Source: Ruegeria sp. A3M17 (lineage in GTDB: Bacteria; Pseudomonadota; Alphaproteobacteria; Rhodobacterales; Rhodobacteraceae). Taken from it: a stretch of DNA of 54,068 nt. The stretch spans positions 1-54,068 of the forward strand of contig NZ_QOCF01000033.1 in assembly GCF_003318255.1 (NCBI RefSeq), written 5' to 3'. This document shows, in pieces, positions 52,268 through 54,068 of the stretch (its first letter is position 1; each line of letters opens with the position of its first letter). The position numbers were made by a program, and so were the translations under genes. A model generated the notes under the pieces. It saw nothing but the letters and a program-made list of their open reading frames with translations, did no database searches and was not told the DNA's origin.

Positions 52268-54068
52268 TGCAAGCGTTGGCTCAGGATACCCAGCCGTCCC
52301 GTCCACCGTCCGCCTATGCGGAGGGTCTTCGGACCGAATTGCGAACGCTATGGCGAAACATCCTTTTGAAAAGAGCGCCACATGTCGCTTCTTGGGTCGA
52401 AGCCAAGCCGCTGCCTTCAATACCAACTGGCCAGGCCGCAATCCCGTATTTGCAGGCCATGTCGATCTGGTTTCAGCTTTTGCGCATCATCGACGAAAAC
52501 GCAGAAGTGCGTAACCGTCGACAAATCGAAACCCAAAAAGGTGCCCAAGCGGTTGAAGGTGGATTTGCCGAAGTGTTGTCGGACCTTAATCTGAGTGTTG
52601 GGGAAACCGATAAGTTGGCAGGTAGTTTAATGACCGGCCCCACGCTAACGGCGCATCCGACCGAAGCCAAACGCGTCACCGTTCTTGAAATTCACCGCCG
52701 AATTTATCGTATCCTGGTCAGCCTCGAAGCTCAGCGCTGGACGCCAATTGAACGTTCAACATTGCTGAATGATCTGGAAGGCGAGATCGACCTACTATGG
52801 ATGACCGGAGAATTACGCTTGTCCCGCCCCAGCTTACGTGACGAGATCGAATGGGGTTTGCAGTTTTTCCGCGACGCAATCTTCAATGCTGTGCCACAGG
52901 TCATCGACCGGTTCGATCACGCCTGTTTGCAGGTTCTGGGTCAGACTTTGAATGAGACGCCCAATATCCGATTTCATAGCTGGATTGGTGGTGACCGGGA
53001 CGGTAACCCGAATGTAACCTCTGAGATGACCAAACTGGCTCTGCAACGTGGGCGCGAGACAGCGATTGATCTCTACTGTCAGGCTCTTGATAAAGCCGCG
53101 CAAAAACTGAGCATTAGCGCCCTGATCCTACCGCTGCCCGAACCTCACGGTGAACGGTTGCAGGCAATCATCAACCGCGCACCCAAGAATGACCGCAACC
53201 CGAACGAACCGTTTCGGCAGGTCCTGAATGCCATCCGCCAAAGACTGACAAATGCCGGCTATCAGCATATCTCGCAGTTCGAGTGCGATCTCGACGCGCT
53301 TGATGACGCGCTTTGCGCAGTAAACGCCGATATTCTGACAAGACGGCATATCCGACCTCTTCGCCGGGCGGCAACCGTATTCGGTCTGCGTACCACAACC
53401 TTGGACATACGGCAGAATTCGACTGTCACGACTAGCGTTCTGGCAGAAATCTGGTCTGCATTCGAACCTGCGCCCGAATACGGAACACCCGAATGGTCGA
53501 CCCGTCTGCGCACCGAGTTGGCAGACCAAAACCTGCAGTACCCTCAGCGGGACGGGTTGAGTGATCAGGCGCAGGAATTGCTGGCCTTGCTGGCTCTTGT
53601 GCACGCTGTTCGAACAGGGCCGGATCCCAAAGCTGTGGGACCATTCATATTGTCGATGACGCGCTCGGCAGACGACATCCTGGGTGTCTATCTTCTCGCC
53701 CGCTATGCCGGGTTCGGATCAGAGACACTGGATATTTCTGTGGTGCCGCTGTTCGAGACGATCGGTGATCTGCGCAACGCCTCAGCCATTCTGCTGGATG
53801 TTCTGGATGTTCCGCTTGCCCGCCGCAGCCTTAAGTCAGGTGGCAATGTGATCGAGGTGATGTTGGGATATTCCGATAGTGGCAAAGATGGCGGATATTT
53901 CTGTTCGACCTGGGAACTGGACCGCGCGCAGCGCCGGATCGTTACAGCACTTGCGTCGCAGGGATTTAGGGCCGCGTTTTTTCACGGACGTGGCGGTTCT
54001 GTCAGCCGGGGTGGTGCCCCCACAGGCCGGGCCATAGCCGCACAACCACGCGGCACAATTGCCGGGCG
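52267..54068 (+). CDS. ppc: Phosphoenolpyruvate carboxylase (runs off the window end)
   Basis: About 600 codons are visible of an enzyme normally near 900 residues. The catalytic His is His130 in TLTAHPTEAKR; IGGDRDGNPNVT, VMLGYSDSGKDGG (about 530-543) and FHGRGGSVSRGGAP follow in the right order. It fixes bicarbonate on PEP to give oxaloacetate, the carboxylation step of the serine cycle, here directly linked to malate thiokinase genes. ATG at 52267 overlaps the preceding TGA. The N-terminus is normal. Missing the C-terminal third, its regulatory sites cannot be judged. Confidence 0.95.
   Translation, partial: MQALAQDTQPSRPPSAYAEGLRTELRTLWRNILLKRAPHVASWVEAKPLPSIPTGQAAIPYLQAMSIWFQLLRIIDENAEVRNRRQIETQKGAQAVEGGFAEVLSDLNLSVGETDKLAGSLMTGPTLTAHPTEAKRVTVLEIHRRIYRILVSLEAQRWTPIERSTLLNDLEGEIDLLWMTGELRLSRPSLRDEIEWGLQFFRDAIFNAVPQVIDRFDHACLQVLGQTLNETPNIRFHSWIGGDRDGNPNVTSEMTKLALQRGRETAIDLYCQALDKAAQKLSISALILPLPEPHGERLQAIINRAPKNDRNPNEPFRQVLNAIRQRLTNAGYQHISQFECDLDALDDALCAVNADILTRRHIRPLRRAATVFGLRTTTLDIRQNSTVTTSVLAEIWSAFEPAPEYGTPEWSTRLRTELADQNLQYPQRDGLSDQAQELLALLALVHAVRTGPDPKAVGPFILSMTRSADDILGVYLLARYAGFGSETLDISVVPLFETIGDLRNASAILLDVLDVPLARRSLKSGGNVIEVMLGYSDSGKDGGYFCSTWELDRAQRRIVTALASQGFRAAFFHGRGGSVSRGGAPTGRAIAAQPRGTIAG

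Overview
The window looks like a piece of an alphaproteobacterial chromosome, most likely marine Rhodobacterales (Roseobacter clade). I judge this from protein style and gene content: FrcBCA sugar ABC transport with a ROK regulator, soxBDAG-type sarcosine oxidase, a MocD/MocE-like desaturase-ferredoxin pair, malate thiokinase-type serine-cycle genes and dense ATGA-coupled operons. I did no database search, so genus is not claimed. No rRNA, tRNA, CRISPR array or prophage was recognised.

Layout. 1-876: the 3' end of an IS3-family transposase, then about 700 bp with no recognisable gene. 877-3039: an NADP-dependent MDR reductase and a membrane protein. 3191-9373 (minus): a compact six-gene MoxR operon (DUF4129, DUF4350, MoxR, DUF58, SpoIIM-like, RDD). 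9782-10681: an unknown membrane protein. 10783-15158: a ROK regulator divergent from an frcBCA-like sugar ABC operon, with a 21-bp A/T palindrome between them. 15342-15857: a remnant of a DUF4915/TIGR03032 protein.

16004-45252 is a large catabolic region. Module A (16004-27523) has an XRE-cupin and an OccR/NocR-like LysR regulator, a leftward operon (HisC-fold aminotransferase plus a split ThDP-dependent 2-oxoacid decarboxylase) and a divergent rightward operon. The rightward operon encodes a DoeB/AstE-like deacylase, an aldehyde dehydrogenase, a Rieske oxygenase, two tandem paralogous unknown proteins, a DUF1116 protein and an amidase. The logic reads as transamination, decarboxylation and aldehyde oxidation, combined with ring or N-alkyl oxidation and amide hydrolysis. 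The substrate is unknown. Module B (27528-33857) is an AEC transporter, a RidA-like protein and soxBDAG. Module C (34166-39733) is a PhyH-type dioxygenase, a VanA-like Rieske oxygenase, a GcvA-like LysR, a NicX/M29-like protein and a MocD/MocE-like hydroxylase pair. Module D (39746-45252) is a GST, a polar amino-acid ABC transporter, an AhpD/CMD-fold protein and a second XRE-cupin regulator. The promoter regions of modules B and D share a 21-bp motif (TATGCA-N6-GTCAATAAA), which suggests one regulon.

45265-47031: a MATE gene broken by one in-frame TAG, then an internally deleted IS5-family remnant. 47087-54068: a LuxR-type regulator with a degenerate receiver, divergent from a serine-cycle operon: class V aminotransferase (sga-like), malate thiokinase mtkA/mtkB, a hydroxypyruvate/glyoxylate reductase-like dehydrogenase and PEP carboxylase, which runs off the window end. 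The overall theme is uptake and demethylation of N-/O-methylated nitrogen compounds, with the released one-carbon units able to feed the serine cycle. That link is inference from gene content.
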